The notes: a model not told the origin generated them from the letters alone. A stretch of DNA of 64,000 bases from Ophioderma brevispina (GCA_023653785.1 JAMKCH010014301.1:1-64000); one strand, 5' to 3'; positions 34,191 to 46,118 are shown, numbered from the stretch's first letter. Program-made: numbers and translations.

Positions 34191-36779
34191 TCAGGGAGTT
34201 GATCCCAAGACGATCCGAACATCAATTAATTTTTTGATCATTCAAACCGATTGAGGTCACCTTTTTCATAACACCTGGAGTCCTTTGAATTGTTGGGTAG
34301 CACCGTATTTGCACCAGAAAAAGGAGGACAAAAACATTTTATGTTCATACTCATGTTACCTCCCAGTTTTTAAGGTTGTCAGGATCTTCCTACCTCAGTT
34401 TTAACTTTCTTTTTAAAAATTACTTTTTGTAGATTATTTCGATTATAGTTACCTCAAGGTTTTTTTAGGTTGTCAGGAGTCCCTGCTTGGTAAATCGTTT
34501 TTACTGTATTTTTTTTAAAAGCATTTGTCTTTTTGTCAAATTGTTTGTTTTTTCTTTTTTTAAGGTCACAACTAAAAATTCACTTATCATTTTTGGATTA
34601 ACAAAATAAATATAAGAAATTACGTTACTGAAGAATAATTTAGTGACTGAATCCTAATCACAAAATTAGCCAAATTGAATACAAAATGAAAAAGTCTCAG
34701 TGAAGCTTAGTTTTTCTAAATATGACCAAAAGGTGGATGTACATTGATTTTAGACAGCTGTCAACGATTCCCACGACTGCTTGAGCACAATACTTCAAGA
34801 TGTTGTGGATGTTTCACTTGCTCACTTTCATTAAAAAAGCATATTGTGACTTTTTTATTTGTGGATTTTCATTGGCATGAAGGGTCTCAAATTGTACTTG
34901 TACTTTGTATAGTCTGGATGTGTTGGTAATCAAACCTTTGGGCCTTTTGTATAGATTTTGGGGGTCCATACCTTGTAATTTCATGTTAATGCACCCATTT
35001 ATCAGTTGATCGCCAAATGATTTTAGGACTCTATAGGTTTCAAACTTGACATCCTTATATTTTGTTTTATTGGAAGACGTTTTTTTAAAGAATCATGAGT
35101 AGGTTTGTCAAACTGGTTCATTTGTCACATTTTTAGCCATATTTTAAAGATTTAAGTAACAACCTAACAGGCTTTTTAACAGAAACAGCAAAATATAATT
35201 TTTAAGGCTTTATTCTTGATGCGTGGGTGTGGTTGGGTAGTGGCTGTCCCCAGCATACACTTAGCACCAAATACAAAGCTTCGGTTTGCTGTTAAATTAT
35301 GTTAAGATTCTCACAGTTGGATTTACAAAAAAAAATATCTGTGGCTTAAGAGGTTGAAGGTTGTTATTATTATTTTATAAACTATCAGGATATTATTTTC
35401 ATTTTTTTATTCAGCAACAATTTCTCACCAAAGAACCTAGGGGCAAATTCCCTAGCATCTCAGCTCTTTGGCATCAACCAATGCATCGCCTAAACATCTG
35501 GTGGATTTTATCAAAAAAACATTTTTGCATGCTTAATTTCATGTTGATGATGATTTAAATGCCATGTAATATCCAATATCTGTGCGATTCTTGAAGGAAC
35601 ATTTACTAGCATCCCCATTTCATTAACGACTAATATATGTGGCAAGATCAGGGCTGTCCCTGGGGTGTGACCCCCCATTTACAGAATTCTGCCGGCAAAA
35701 TGTTGACTAATTGCCAGCAAGTTCGGTATTAATGTAAAATGATGTAGGTGGAATATTCTAATGAAATAAAATATTTTGTTACTGATATTACTTCCCATTG
35801 CTAATATGCAGTATTTTAACACAGTATTTTGACACTTAGTTCATTGGAGGGTGGGCCAGAAATCCCATTTTGTACCATCATTGGTTTAACACGTAAAAGT
35901 GAAATCTTGACGAATACTTACTGTATTTTTTATTCTTTTTCAGGAAAATTTTCTACTCCAAAACCTGGACTTTAGAATCACTCCACTGTAAGCGTTATTC
36001 GGATTTTTTTTTTGTATGAATAACGGATGAGACGAGGTCCGTATGTGGGTCATTGGAACACCCATGACCGCCTCACATCAAAGCACCCAAATTGGTTTGT
36101 TTGTTTGCACTCTGTATTGCTGTCCCCCAGACTTTATGATGCATTGTGGACCGGCTGCGGACCATGAAATGCCCCCTTAAATTCAATATAAACAAATTAA
36201 TATGCATGTTGATGCATAAAGTGCCATGTAATGCTATGACAATATGAGTATGCAAGGCATTATTTGTTCCTTTTTCAGTGCAGGAGAATTGTAATAAAAA
36301 TAGTACAAATTTGTTGCATATTGGCAGGTCGTATTAAAGGATATACTAAATGACCAAAATCAATATGGCTTCCATTGAAGCGTAAAGTTTGTGGGCATGT
36401 TTCTGATGAAGCACACAGTATTGAAAAGGATGTGGGTTGCTACTTAGAGAGACACTTCACTAAATGACACTTCTGTGGACGCTTTAATATCGGTGTGGTC
36501 ACGACATGTGTCGAATCTGATTTTTTGGCAAATTGGGTAATAGTTGATTCTGGTTGCAACATTTATGTAGCTCTTTGAATTGTACCCAAAAATCAAGTGA
36601 AATCACATCTCCTAACCAAAGTAGCCGCAGTCGAATAAACACGCATTTGTATAAACGGGTTTGCACAAACAATCGAATACGTATTCGATAGCTTTTGCGG
36701 GTCGAAATATCTCAAGCACACAGATACATTGTAACGCATACGTATTCGCTGGGACAAAACTTGCTACTTCAGTGATCAA
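34191..36779. other. Non-coding stretch with two weak exon-like signals
   Basis: Two short segments have splice-like borders on the plus strand. At 34754-34834, after ATTTTAG, 26 codons plus stop read like NDSHDCLSTILQDVVDVSL. At 35944-35987, after TATTCTTTTTCAG and before GTAAGC, lie 44 bp open in two frames. Neither can be tied to a family. The rest is AT-rich. A short perfect palindrome ATCGAATACGTATTCGAT sits at 36672-36689. Confidence 0.3.
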
Positions 36780-38760
36780 AATCGAAATAGGTCTATAGAT
36801 TCCCCCTCGCTACCGAAGGGGGGGGGGTGGTTACCTTTAGGTTTGTTCCCCGGCTTGCTAAAACCCCTTTTTTGGGGCCAAAATTGTTTGAATTAATTGT
36901 CAATGACATTTCCCGCTCTATTTTCATCCAAAAAACAAACATCCACCGGGGTAATAGGTTAAGCAGATCAGGGTGATCCCAAAGTGATGGATGGGGGGGG
37001 GGGTTGGCAACCACCCCCCCCCCTTCGGAGAGAATACAAACATGACCTAACAAAACACAGGAACATAATCAGGACGACTTGACATGTGGTACCCATATAG
37101 ATAGCTATGGTCCTCCTCTTTCCATTGATAAAAAATGAGTACCAACTGCCTATTATCATTCCGTAACAAATGACGGCATAAAGTCGCAGGTCAGCAAAAG
37201 TGCCATTTCCATGGACACACACACAGTGAAAAAATTCAAATTTTTTCGCCAAAAAAAAAGGTTAGGAAAATCAGGTTTGTAATGGGTTTTTTACTCATCT
37301 ACTTGATGGGAATGATTGTTTATATAATGAGAGCATTAAGAGCTATAATAAGGTGTTTGAGTCGCTTAAAAATGCGATCAAATCAATTTTCCACCCTATA
37401 TTCAGTATTTTCGTACTTTCCTCAACCATAGGACGTCATTGTGACATATGACGTGTCATTGTGACGTCATAATGGTATCTTATTTTGGTACCAATGAAAA
37501 GAACATCCTAAGTATCCTCTGGTACAAATTTATAGGAATCAATTCGTGTTCAGTAACGAAAAGCGGGGGGAGGGTGGTAACACCCCCCACCCCTTCGGCA
37601 ATTTTGTTACAAAAAATGCTCAGATAGACTAGACGAGGTTTTAAGGCCAATCGTGAAATTTACCTTTCTATACTCATGAGGGCTTGTCAGGTTATTCACA
37701 TTTTAATTTTGTGTTTTAATTATGTGAGTTTACTAATTTAAACCTACTGTCTGTGCGTCGTGAAAAAGAATGTATCAAGTTTTGAGTTTTAAATTTGTTA
37801 CAAATACACCAAAGTTTATTTTTTTTGGGGGGGGAGGGCATATCTTGACATTAATCCTAGTATACAAAGAGGGAGGAGTTACCACCCCAGGTGTAACTTT
37901 CCCTCGGTGCGCAAAAAGTTAAAAACTAAAGTCGTAGTCTTCCATATAATTATTTAAATCCTTCTGCTAAATTTTGGGGCGAAACAAATGTTGAAGGTAG
38001 CACCCTAACCGGGGTAGCGTCGAAGTCGATTGGGTGGTAGTGGTTCTACTCCCTCTACTATACCACATTATGAAAATGCAGCATTCTGATGGTCAGTTTA
38101 CTGCCCTTATTCTGCAATAATGAAGCCGCTAGGCATTTCTTATCATTATTTTCATTCACCATCAGCATACAAAATACACATAAATAAGGCCTATTAACTT
38201 AAAAACCTATACAAAAAAACAAAAATCAAATCAAGTTTTTTAGTAATAGAATAGAAATTTGTAGTATTAATCTATGGGACTTACATAATGTATCCTTAGG
38301 GCGGGAGAAAAATAAAAATAATGGGTGCCATTATTTTAGTTTTACCGACCTCGGGAACATATTCGCCTATAAATGATACTGCATGACCTTTAGTTATTAG
38401 TTCAGTTTCTTTAAATATATTGTGCACGTTATGGCTCTAAAAGTCTATATTAAAGTCTTTCCATATCATTTGGGCAAAAAACCGCATGAAAATGCAACAT
38501 TCCTACCTTTTTATGGCAAAATTCATTTTTTCATTTCTACTCTGATGTGTGTCTGTGGAAATGGACCACTTTTGCCAAAATTGTGAACCTTGACGTCATT
38601 GTGACGCCATACTAGGTTAGGTGGAAGCAGTAGAAGAAAACGGTGGACCAATGCTATCAACGGTATACCAACATCGAAATCATCTATTGCTTTATAATAA
38701 TGAATTCTCGGGGTTGAACACCCCACCCCTTAGTAAACCGTGTTACAAAAAATAGACTTG
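36780..38760. repeat. Cluster of G/C-run dispersed repeats in alternating orientation
   Basis: Several copies of one repeat lie here. Segments at about 36960-37260 (reverse), 37375-37640 (forward), 37800-37990 and 38470-38760 share a G-run/GGTGGTAAC/C-run core, CCTTCGG, TTTTGTTACAAAAAAT, a TTGGTACC-ATGAAA block and, further out, GCATGAAAAT...TTTGCCAAAATT. TGACGTCA palindromes occur at 37462-37469 and 38591-38598 within the matching part. Other members are at 7038-7157 and 51690-52260. No protein is encoded. Confidence 0.7.
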
Positions 38761-39534
38761 TAAACATATGCGAACGTTTGATTTTCTTTTATGTAACTTT
38801 GATATCTGCAAACTAAATAATTACTAATATCATTTTTTTTTTATTAAAATCGCCTTTCAGAACAAATAGACTGGTCTTTGGGAAGGTGTTTGTATTTCGC
38901 GTTAGTGCCTTCTAAATTTTTTAGATTATGTTAGGTAGAGTATATTACCCATTTAATTGTTAATTCGTTCCAAGTTAAGCGGGTACATTACTTTAAAAGA
39001 TTACGAACTATTATGTAAGGAGAATTTAAGAAAAGAAAAACGAGAGAGGGAAGAAAAGAAAATAGACACACTGTTATCCTTCCCAAATCTTTTGAGTTAT
39101 GAATATTTCCCATTAATTTTAAATATTGTCTGAGCTCAATTGTTGACACAGTTCAGCCAATATTTATTGTGGTTACAAATTGACATACTATTTATTATTT
39201 TATAGAACATGCCACTACAATGTTTGTGTTCCTTCTAACGTAATTTACTCTGAAATTTATGTTTTTTTCTGCAAAAAATGAGTTTTTTCAAACTATGGGC
39301 GGACTAATTAAAGATATTTATGTTAAGGAGGCCAATGTAAGAGGTTTGTAATTTTTGGAATTCGTTGGTCCTTCGTGGTCCACGTATGCACTAATTTTCC
39401 ACGAAAGATAATGCCATAAGTGAATGTTTCCCCCTTTAACCGCTTATGGAAGTCGTTTGTATACAAATTTGCATGGTTGTAACATAAACACAAGCAATAG
39501 ACATCGTCATGTGTCGTCTTCCATCTCATAAGCA
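38761..39534. other. Non-coding stretch, nothing recognised
   Basis: AT-rich, no domain and no shared repeat noticed. Confidence 0.45.
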
Positions 39535-39720
39535 TGTCATCGTCGTCGTTGTCGTCTTTCATCATTATCATCATTAAATCTATCATCCATTATCATCATC
39601 ATAATGATCAGTAGCATCATTGTAGTCGTCAAGCCGATGTGTCCTTATTTCATGTATGCCACATCATCCCGCCACGTTATTTTTATCATCGTGGCATCAT
39701 CAGGCATCATCATAAATCCG
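39535..39720 (+). repeat. Imperfect trinucleotide microsatellite (ATC/GTC)
   Basis: Repeated ATC, GTC and CATCAT words, interrupted by non-repeat sequence. The minus-strand Asp-rich frame here is a by-product. Confidence 0.85.
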
Positions 39721-40254
39721 TAGCTATAGTAATCTCACCTACCCCCCCAAAACATTAGAAAATCAACGGGTTTAATGCAGTCGAATACGTTATTCGACTC
39801 TTAGAGCACGCGAATCAAACCATTGGGGGTTTGACCAAACAATCGGAAACCAATTCAGTGGCCAATTTTGAATAAGAAACCAGTTGTTCTTGGTATTTTA
39901 TTACTGTCGTCAGTTAGTAGCCATCTGTCTTTAACATACACAACTTAAAATAAACCATTTTCCTTTATTCATTTAATTACACGCATTTCAATATGACTCC
40001 CCCAAATCGTTAAAGCCGTTTTTCTCGAAACTAGCATTTATGCTGATCGACACTATGCAGAAACCCACGACGATATGTTTGCTCATGAGGGTTTTTTTTT
40101 TTTTAAAAGAGATAACGGTGATGTAAAGTGGATATAAATAGACATTAACTCCAAAATATGTGACTGAAAAGGATCTCTTCGTGATCTTCACTTGCTTGTT
40201 GAGTAATTCACATGATTGTCCACTTTTGATTGTGAACATACAAATCCGATATAT
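39721..40254. other. Non-coding stretch with one palindrome
   Basis: GTCGAATACGTTATTCGAC at 39780-39798 is an inverted repeat with 8-bp arms and the same GAATACG-ATTCG core as the palindrome at 36672-36689. Nothing else is recognised. Confidence 0.45.
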
Positions 40255-42835
40255 GATTGATGGAATTAAACTGATTGATGTAGATCAATCTCAACAGAAG
40301 TTTCAAAATGTTAAAACCATATAGGGTTACAAAGAATAGTCTTCAATTTTAAGAGGAATTTTGATAGTTTTTTCAGTAGTCCAATGTGCCCTGGCAGGTT
40401 AAAGTTTAGAGTAACAAGCTCCTTTGTTGACAAGTTAAGTTCAGTGCCCAAGTATAAGAAGACATCAAGATGGTTGGCGAAGGACTTGTCTCAACCATGG
40501 TAGATGTTTGCTAACATTTTATTATTCCTTAACTCGAGATCTACCGGCCGATTGGTTAAATAAAGAAGGTGATACGGTTTATTGAACAAACCAGGTACAG
40601 TGTTAGAATGATGGTATCCCTCAGACAGAGTGGAGTGAACTATTTTATTAAAGTGCTGTAAAATTTGGTAACCCAAATGAACAAATTGAGTAACCAACCA
40701 ATAACATCGTTGTAAAGACATGGAGTAGACTTCAGGGGGTTTAAAATAGTCGTGTGATCAAGTCTGTAGTCATTTGATAAGTACAATAGGAAGTCGCACC
40801 AGTGATGGTAAAGTGACTACCAGACTGTTCTTAAGGGGAAAAGTCTTTTGTTTGACTGCTGTGGGTGTTTCGTGTTAAAACAGAAATAGCCTTACAGGTA
40901 TTCAAGGTGTCTAGTGAACAAGGAGTGACCTCTAATGCATGGCGCATGGTGGTCAAGATCATACTTCTACTTAAAAATAACAGTGTGCGTGTTTTAGCTA
41001 AAGGTCTTACAGCAAATGCACTGTATCACGAATTTTACAATTGTATGTCGTATAGAACCTACACAGATATATAGTTGATGAATTTAGTTGATGATGCGGA
41101 TATCAATCTATATTGTAATTTGTTTGTATTTATAATGAAAGCTTTGATGTAATCAATCTCACAAGTTTCATTGGCATTGCAAACCATATAGGGTTACAAA
41201 ATAGCTTCATAAACAATATTTTAGAAGGAATTGTGATGTTTTCCGTAGTCAAAGTGCAACCGCAGGTTAAATATAGAGTAACAAGCTCTTTTGTTTGACA
41301 AGTTGGTCAGTCCCAAGTATAAGAAGACATCAAGATGGTTTAGGACGGCCTTGTCTCACCCTGGCAGATGTGTGTAACATTTTATTAGTCCTTAACCCCC
41401 TGAGATATATGGGCCGATTGGTAAAAAGAAAGGAGATACCGTTTATTGAAACCAACAGGTACATGTTAGATGATGGTAGCCCTCAGAAAAGGAGTGGATG
41501 ATAATATTTTATTAAAGCTGCTGTAATTGGTAACCCAAATGAACAAATTGTGTAACAACCAATCACAATCGTTGTAAGAAATGGAGTAGACTCAGGGGGT
41601 AAAATGTAGTGTTGATCAAAGTCTGTAGTCATGTGATAGAGTACACGGAGTTGCACTATTGATTGGTAAAGCTGGACTACCCGATGTCTAAGTGAAAAGC
41701 TCTTTTGTTTGACATGCAGGTGGGTTTTAGTGTTAAAACAGAAATGCCTTACAGGTATCAAGGTGTCTCGTGAACAAGGAGGAGTGACGTCTAATGCATG
41801 GCGCATGTTGGTCAAGATCCATACTTCTACTTAAAAAATAACAGTCGTGCGTAAGTTTTAGAAAGTTTACAGCAAATGCAATATCCTAATTGTTACATGG
41901 AGGTGTATAGAAACTACACAGATTGCAGTTGATGGAATTTAGTTGATGGTGCGGTATAAATCTATTGGTATTGTATTGTATTGTATAATTAAAGCTTTGA
42001 TGTACATCAATCTCAACAAAGTTTCATTGGCATTGCAAAAAACCATATAGGTTACAAATAGTTACATAACAATATTTTAAGAAAGGGAATTTTTGATAGT
42101 TTTCAGTAGTCAAATGTGCCACCGGCAGGTAATATAGAGTACAAGCTCTCTTATTGTTTTGACAAAGTTATGTCAGTGCCCCCAAGTATAAGAAGAACAT
42201 CAAGGATGGTTAGGAAGGGGGGGGTGATTTGTTCAACCAGGGCAGAGGGTTGTACTAAACTTTTATTATTCCTTAAACCCCCATGAGAACGACCGGACGA
42301 TTGGTTAAAAAGAAGGTGGTACGTTATTGAACCCATGGGATACATTGTGAATGATGGTTATCCCTCAGAAAGAGTGGAGTGAAATATTTTTTAAGCTGAT
42401 GTAAGTGGTAAACCAAATTAATAAATTGAGTAACCAACCAATCACGATCGTTGTAAGAATGGAGATAAGTAGGACTTCAGGTGCGTTTTATTGGTAAATA
42501 GTAGTGGTGATTTCAAGGTCTTATCTGGTGATAGAGTACAAGGAAGTTGCACCATTGATGGTAAAGTGACTACCAGACTGTTCTTAAGTGAATGAAAAGC
42601 TCTTGTTTGACATGCTGTGGGTGTGGGTATTGGTTCACACAGAACTAGCCCCTGAAAGGGTACAAGGTTGTCTAGTGAACGAGGAGTGACGTCTAATGCA
42701 TGGCGCATGTTGGTCAAGATCGTACGTCTTCTTAAAAATAAGGCGTGGTAAGTGTTAAGTTAAAGGTCTTACAGCAACTGCAATTATCCTAAATGTAACA
42801 CTTGTATGTGTAATAGAACTGCAAAGAATCGTGTT
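40255..42835 (+). repeat. Three-unit tandem array, unit about 0.86 kb
   Basis: Units begin near 40255, 41130 and 41985, each with TTGATGTA-ATCAATCTCA, then AACCATATAGG-TTACAAA, GAGTAACAAGCTC, AAGTATAAGAAGACATCAAG, GAGTAACCAACCAAT, GTCTAATGCATGGCGCATG and TTACAGCAAATGCA. Minus-strand translation of the middle gives similar fragments in each unit (for example QFVHLGYQ, and MRHALDVTP in units 2 and 3), so the source may once have been coding, but every unit is broken by indels. The function of the source sequence is unknown. Confidence 0.85.
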
Positions 42836-42889
42836 TTGGTATACTTGCTCCCCTGGCTGTTCTTATTTTGATTAAGGTGCTTGTGTCTG

Positions 42890-43105
42890 ATTTAGAGCCT
42901 AAAGGTATATTTTGGACCGGTAATCCGAGGACGAATTGAACCCAAGGCGCTACCATTATTTTAAGTGGAAGAACGAGGCCGGAGGCCGATTTTTCCACGC
43001 AAAAAATACTGGTGTTGTTCGACGGGTTTTTTAATTCGTGTTAAAGACAGTCCGGTCCCAAAATCATACCTTTATTCTCATTCTTAGACAGCTTTATCAT
43101 TTAAG
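42890..43105. repeat. Imperfect inverted-repeat element, about 215 bp
   Basis: TAAAGGTATA-TTTTGGACCGG near 42901-42922 is mirrored by CCGGTCCCAAAATCATACCTTTA near 43051-43073, with weaker pairing outward (GTCTGATTTAG / GTCTAAGAAT on the complement). The loop carries GAGGCCGGAGGCCGATTTTTCC. Confidence 0.5.
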
Positions 43106-43384
43106 GTCATCTTTAACCCAATTTCGCGTGCTTTATGCTTAAATACAACAAGAAAGGATGCCACCACCCAGTACAACAATTTTCGAACAACCCGTGAAAC
43201 GCCAACGATCATAGGGAAAGAGACGCAACGTAGGCAGACACCCGCGAAAGTAGTGAAAAAGGCGGTTATGACGCGAGCACTTCAACTAAAAAATAGCTCA
43301 ATACGCAGCGCGTACTACCTGGGATTAATTATTAAACGAATTTATATTACCGGGCAGCAACCAAGAAAGGCTTACATTCTCACA

Positions 43385-43700
43385 GCGTTTAAGAATGGTG
43401 TCTATCGTACTTGATATGAGAGCCGGACCCTTGTATACATGACCACCAAGTATCATGGGAAACAAACCTGCAGTTTTGATGCTAGAGAGACACAATGAGG
43501 CATAGTGCAACGCCCTATTTCACTACTGTGCTAAAATGATGGTTAACCATTTAAATGGCAATTTTTTGTCAGTATCTGGGAAGAAATGTATTTGAAAGGA
43601 ACTTTCAGGAAGACAATGAGAAAAAATGTGGCCATTTATCTGATATCAAAATTGAGACTTACTTCCTGGAAAAATCAGAGGGGGTCCCAAAGGCAAATGG
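43385..43700 (+). repeat. Dispersed repeat R3, copy 3 (diverged)
   Basis: Colinear with copies 1 and 2 from CGTACTTGATATGAGAGCC through CTGTGCTAAAAT, GGTTAACCATT and AGGAAGACAATGAGAA. The 5' end with the TTAA junction is not preserved. Confidence 0.7.
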
Positions 43701-43770
43701 GTTCAGTTCATGTAGTGGGTAATCCTGGAGGCATTTAAGTAATTTCAAAACTTTAGCCACTCTTTATAAT

Positions 43771-43933
43771 CAGGGGCGTGCCAAGGGGTGGCAGGGGGCA
43801 GCTGCCCCATAGAGTTTCAAATTACAGGAAAAACAGTGTGTAAGCAATAAATTGTATTAAAGATTATGATTTTTACCTATATGAGTAATCGTGTTATGTT
43901 TTGCCCCCTAATATTGTACTGTGGGGCTGCCCG
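43771..43933. mobile_element. Possible degraded hAT-like MITE
   Basis: The left end is CAGGGGCGTGCCAAGG, a typical hAT-style start. Flanks TTTATAAT (43763-43770) and TTTATAAA (43934-43941) match at 7 of 8. The right terminus does not mirror the left convincingly, so either the end has decayed or the limit is wrong. Confidence 0.35.
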
Positions 43934-44036
43934 TTTATAAATGTATTTATTCTTTCAGGATCATATTTTTGAATATATTTGAATTCAATATAACATAAAT
44001 GCAGATCTAACAAATTGATATTTTTTTTCTTTTCAG

Positions 44037-44126
44037 ACAAAGGAAACACAGAAAGTAGAGAAACGTCACATTCATTTGGTGGAGATGCTGGAAGATTTAT
44101 GAGGATGTCATTCAACAACCCATCAG
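44037..44126 (+). CDS. Candidate 90-bp internal exon, unknown gene
   Basis: A strong acceptor (run of T and C ending TTTTCAG, 44020-44036) and a consensus donor (CATCAG|GTGAGT) delimit 90 bp. Only one frame is fully open; it reads KGNTESRETSHSFGGDAG followed by RFMRMSFNNPS, with two bases completing a codon at the start and one base left at the end. Its splice-site quality makes it the best single-exon candidate in the window. The protein piece is too short for a family call. The partner exons are not identified, so it may be one exon of a gene with long introns extending beyond what can be recognised here. Confidence 0.5.
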
Positions 44127-44895
44127 GTGAGTTACTGCTATACCCAAAAAAATGTGAAACCTCAGTGATACTATTTTAGGGTACACTGTTGTAAGGAACT
44201 CTGATACCCAGAATTAAAGCAATAACAACACGTTTTCTTGAAGAGCACCATGCAACATTTTTTTTGAGATTTTTGCACAGCTGCATTGGTAATTGGCTAG
44301 TAAACTTAACCTGTGAATGGTAAAGCTTGAACATGTCTATGTATTGCAAAAGAAGGACTTTTGTAATTAGGATAATTGATATTGGATCCCGATGATAATT
44401 CAGAAGCTGCTGGAAACTTCCTTCCAATATGAAATAGCCAGGAAATAGAATAATGTACGTATCTACGCTCATCCATCAGTTGTTCCGCAGGTTCAGCAAT
44501 TTAACTTAGAGGTCATTTTCGTTAGGTGGCACTATTTCACAATCGACGGACAGAAATTTGGCTCTCCAGCTCCACCCTTAAATTACAAATGGGGATCCTG
44601 ATTCTCTTTACAAAATCGCTTCTTTTATGACAAATACACACATTAGAGCATTAATTACCATTCGCAGGTATAGTTTACTAGACATTACTAACACAACTGC
44701 AAAAATCTCAAATTTTGAAAATTGGGGGCACTCTTCAAAAATGCGCTGTTATTGCTTTAAACACAGACAGAGAGACAGACACAGTCAGACAAACAGACAC
44801 AAGTTAATGAGCGTATACTTGTGTGTATATTTATACGAGTGTGTGAGTGTGCATGCAAACATATTTATGCAAGTGTGGGTGCGTGTGTATGCGAC

Positions 44896-44930
<35 letters not shown>

Positions 44931-45115
44931 ACAAGTATGATGTACGTGTTCCTTTCAGCTCCTTTCCATTATTGTATTTTACTTTGTGTTAATTTATTAT
45001 TGTTACTTTTTTAATGCACTGTCGAATACACTTGTGCCACTGTTATAAAAGTGTATGTTCAAATTAAAAAAAAATAAATATGACTTGCAACATTATGTTG
45101 ATAACCCAAATGACT
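44127..45115. other. Possible intron or intergenic sequence with microsatellites
   Basis: Downstream of the candidate exon. It contains CAGACA-type repeats at about 44763-44803 and a pure (GT)n run at 44898-44926. No further exon could be supported. Confidence 0.45.
44898..44926 (+). repeat. (GT)n microsatellite
   Basis: About 14 uninterrupted GT units, flanked by interrupted GT-rich sequence. Confidence 0.95.
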
Positions 45116-45119
45116 TTAA

Positions 45120-45786
45120 AGGGATAAGCAGTGATAATTCCAAAATGTGGAAATTTATTATAAATTAGGGACAAATTTGCACGCTAAACAGCTGATTGTG
45201 GTACACTGGTGAGTATAAACAAAGATCAATGGCATATGTGCTTGCTGTCAAACTGTACAGGTCATGGTGTGTAGTATTGCACTTTAAAATCTGTGATTTA
45301 CAGAGAAAGGTATTTTTATCCCCCTGGCTTGAAAAACAGAGGGGGATATTGCAAGGGTGCGAATGTCTGTATGTGTATGTATGTGTGTGTGTGTGTTCCA
45401 GTTTGGTTAGGTTTTGGTTAGGTTTTCGTTTTTTGCATCTCCTTTGAAAGTTTAAGTCCGATTTAAACCAGACTTGGGGTTAAGGTGCAAAAGGGGTTCC
45501 TTCATATGTGGATGATGTCTAAGGTCATGGACAAAGGTCAAAGGTCATCTGAGGTCATGTTCCAGACTGCCATCTTGCCAGGGGGATGACGCCAGTTTAC
45601 TTGCAGTATTTTTTAAAATTTCAAATCCACTATAAGATAAAATGTACTGTTTTTCTTTAATACATGGATTTCAATCTAATTACTTGCAGGTTTAGTTAGC
45701 ACACTTATGCCAGTAACCTAGATATCAATATGCAAAATTTCTTATGCTATTTTATGTTCCAGATTAGCAAATTGCTGCTTATCCCT
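45120..45786 (+). mobile_element. TTAA-flanked non-autonomous transposon, family member 1 (667 bp)
   Basis: TTAA (45116-45119 and 45787-45790) brackets ends AGGGATAAGCAG and its mirror CTGCTTATCCCT. The interior aligns with the reverse complement of 54250-54795 (AACAGCTGATTGTGGT, AAACAAAGATCAA, TGTCAAACTGTA, ATTTCAATCTAATTACTTGCAGG type). Compared with that relative, it carries an extra insert of roughly 290 bp (about 45312-45605, starting near CCCCCTGGCTTG and ending near CCAGGGGGATGACGCC). The TTAA target suggests the piggyBac/Kolobok class; no transposase is present. Confidence 0.85.
45312..45605. repeat. Nested insert with CCCCCTGG ends and GGTCA repeats
   Basis: Absent from the related element at 54.3-54.8 kb. 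It begins near ATCCCCCTGGCTTG and ends near GCCAGGGGGATGAC, whose CCCCCTGGC/GCCAGGGGG ends are inverted. It has a GT-rich stretch at 45370-45400 and four AGGTCA words at 45522-45557, two of them spaced by one base (45535-45547). Confidence 0.6.
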
Positions 45787-46118
45787 TTAATACCAAGTGA
45801 TTTCTGAAACAAAGCTACATGTGGCCTTCATCAGCACATTTCATCTTCAACCCACGCACACATGGTCACATCCTGGATTTACTTGAGTGCTTGATGTAAT
45901 CTTTACTTGTAATCCACAAGCAATGTGAATAACATTAATGCGAGGTCTCTTTTTCTTTTTTGATGTCAGTAACTCAGATTTGTTTGTTAATTGTCAAATT
46001 ATATTTTGTATCTGCATAAATGTTCAGAATTGTTCTCCCATCTTCACCTATTTGTGACTCTCATGCCATTAAAAAATCCTGAACAATACAATTGTACCAA
46101 ATACTGCCTGGTACAATC

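Noticed and set aside
39323..39586. Asp-rich 87-codon minus-strand frame
   Set aside because: It is the translation of an ATC/GTC microsatellite.
40255..42835. CRISPR-like or satellite array
   Set aside because: Only three long, indel-diverged units, no short repeats with unique spacers, and a eukaryotic context.
43153..43215. Short ORF beginning MPPPSTTIFEQPVKRQRS
   Set aside because: Only about 18 codons before a stop, no splice donor, no family; likely chance.
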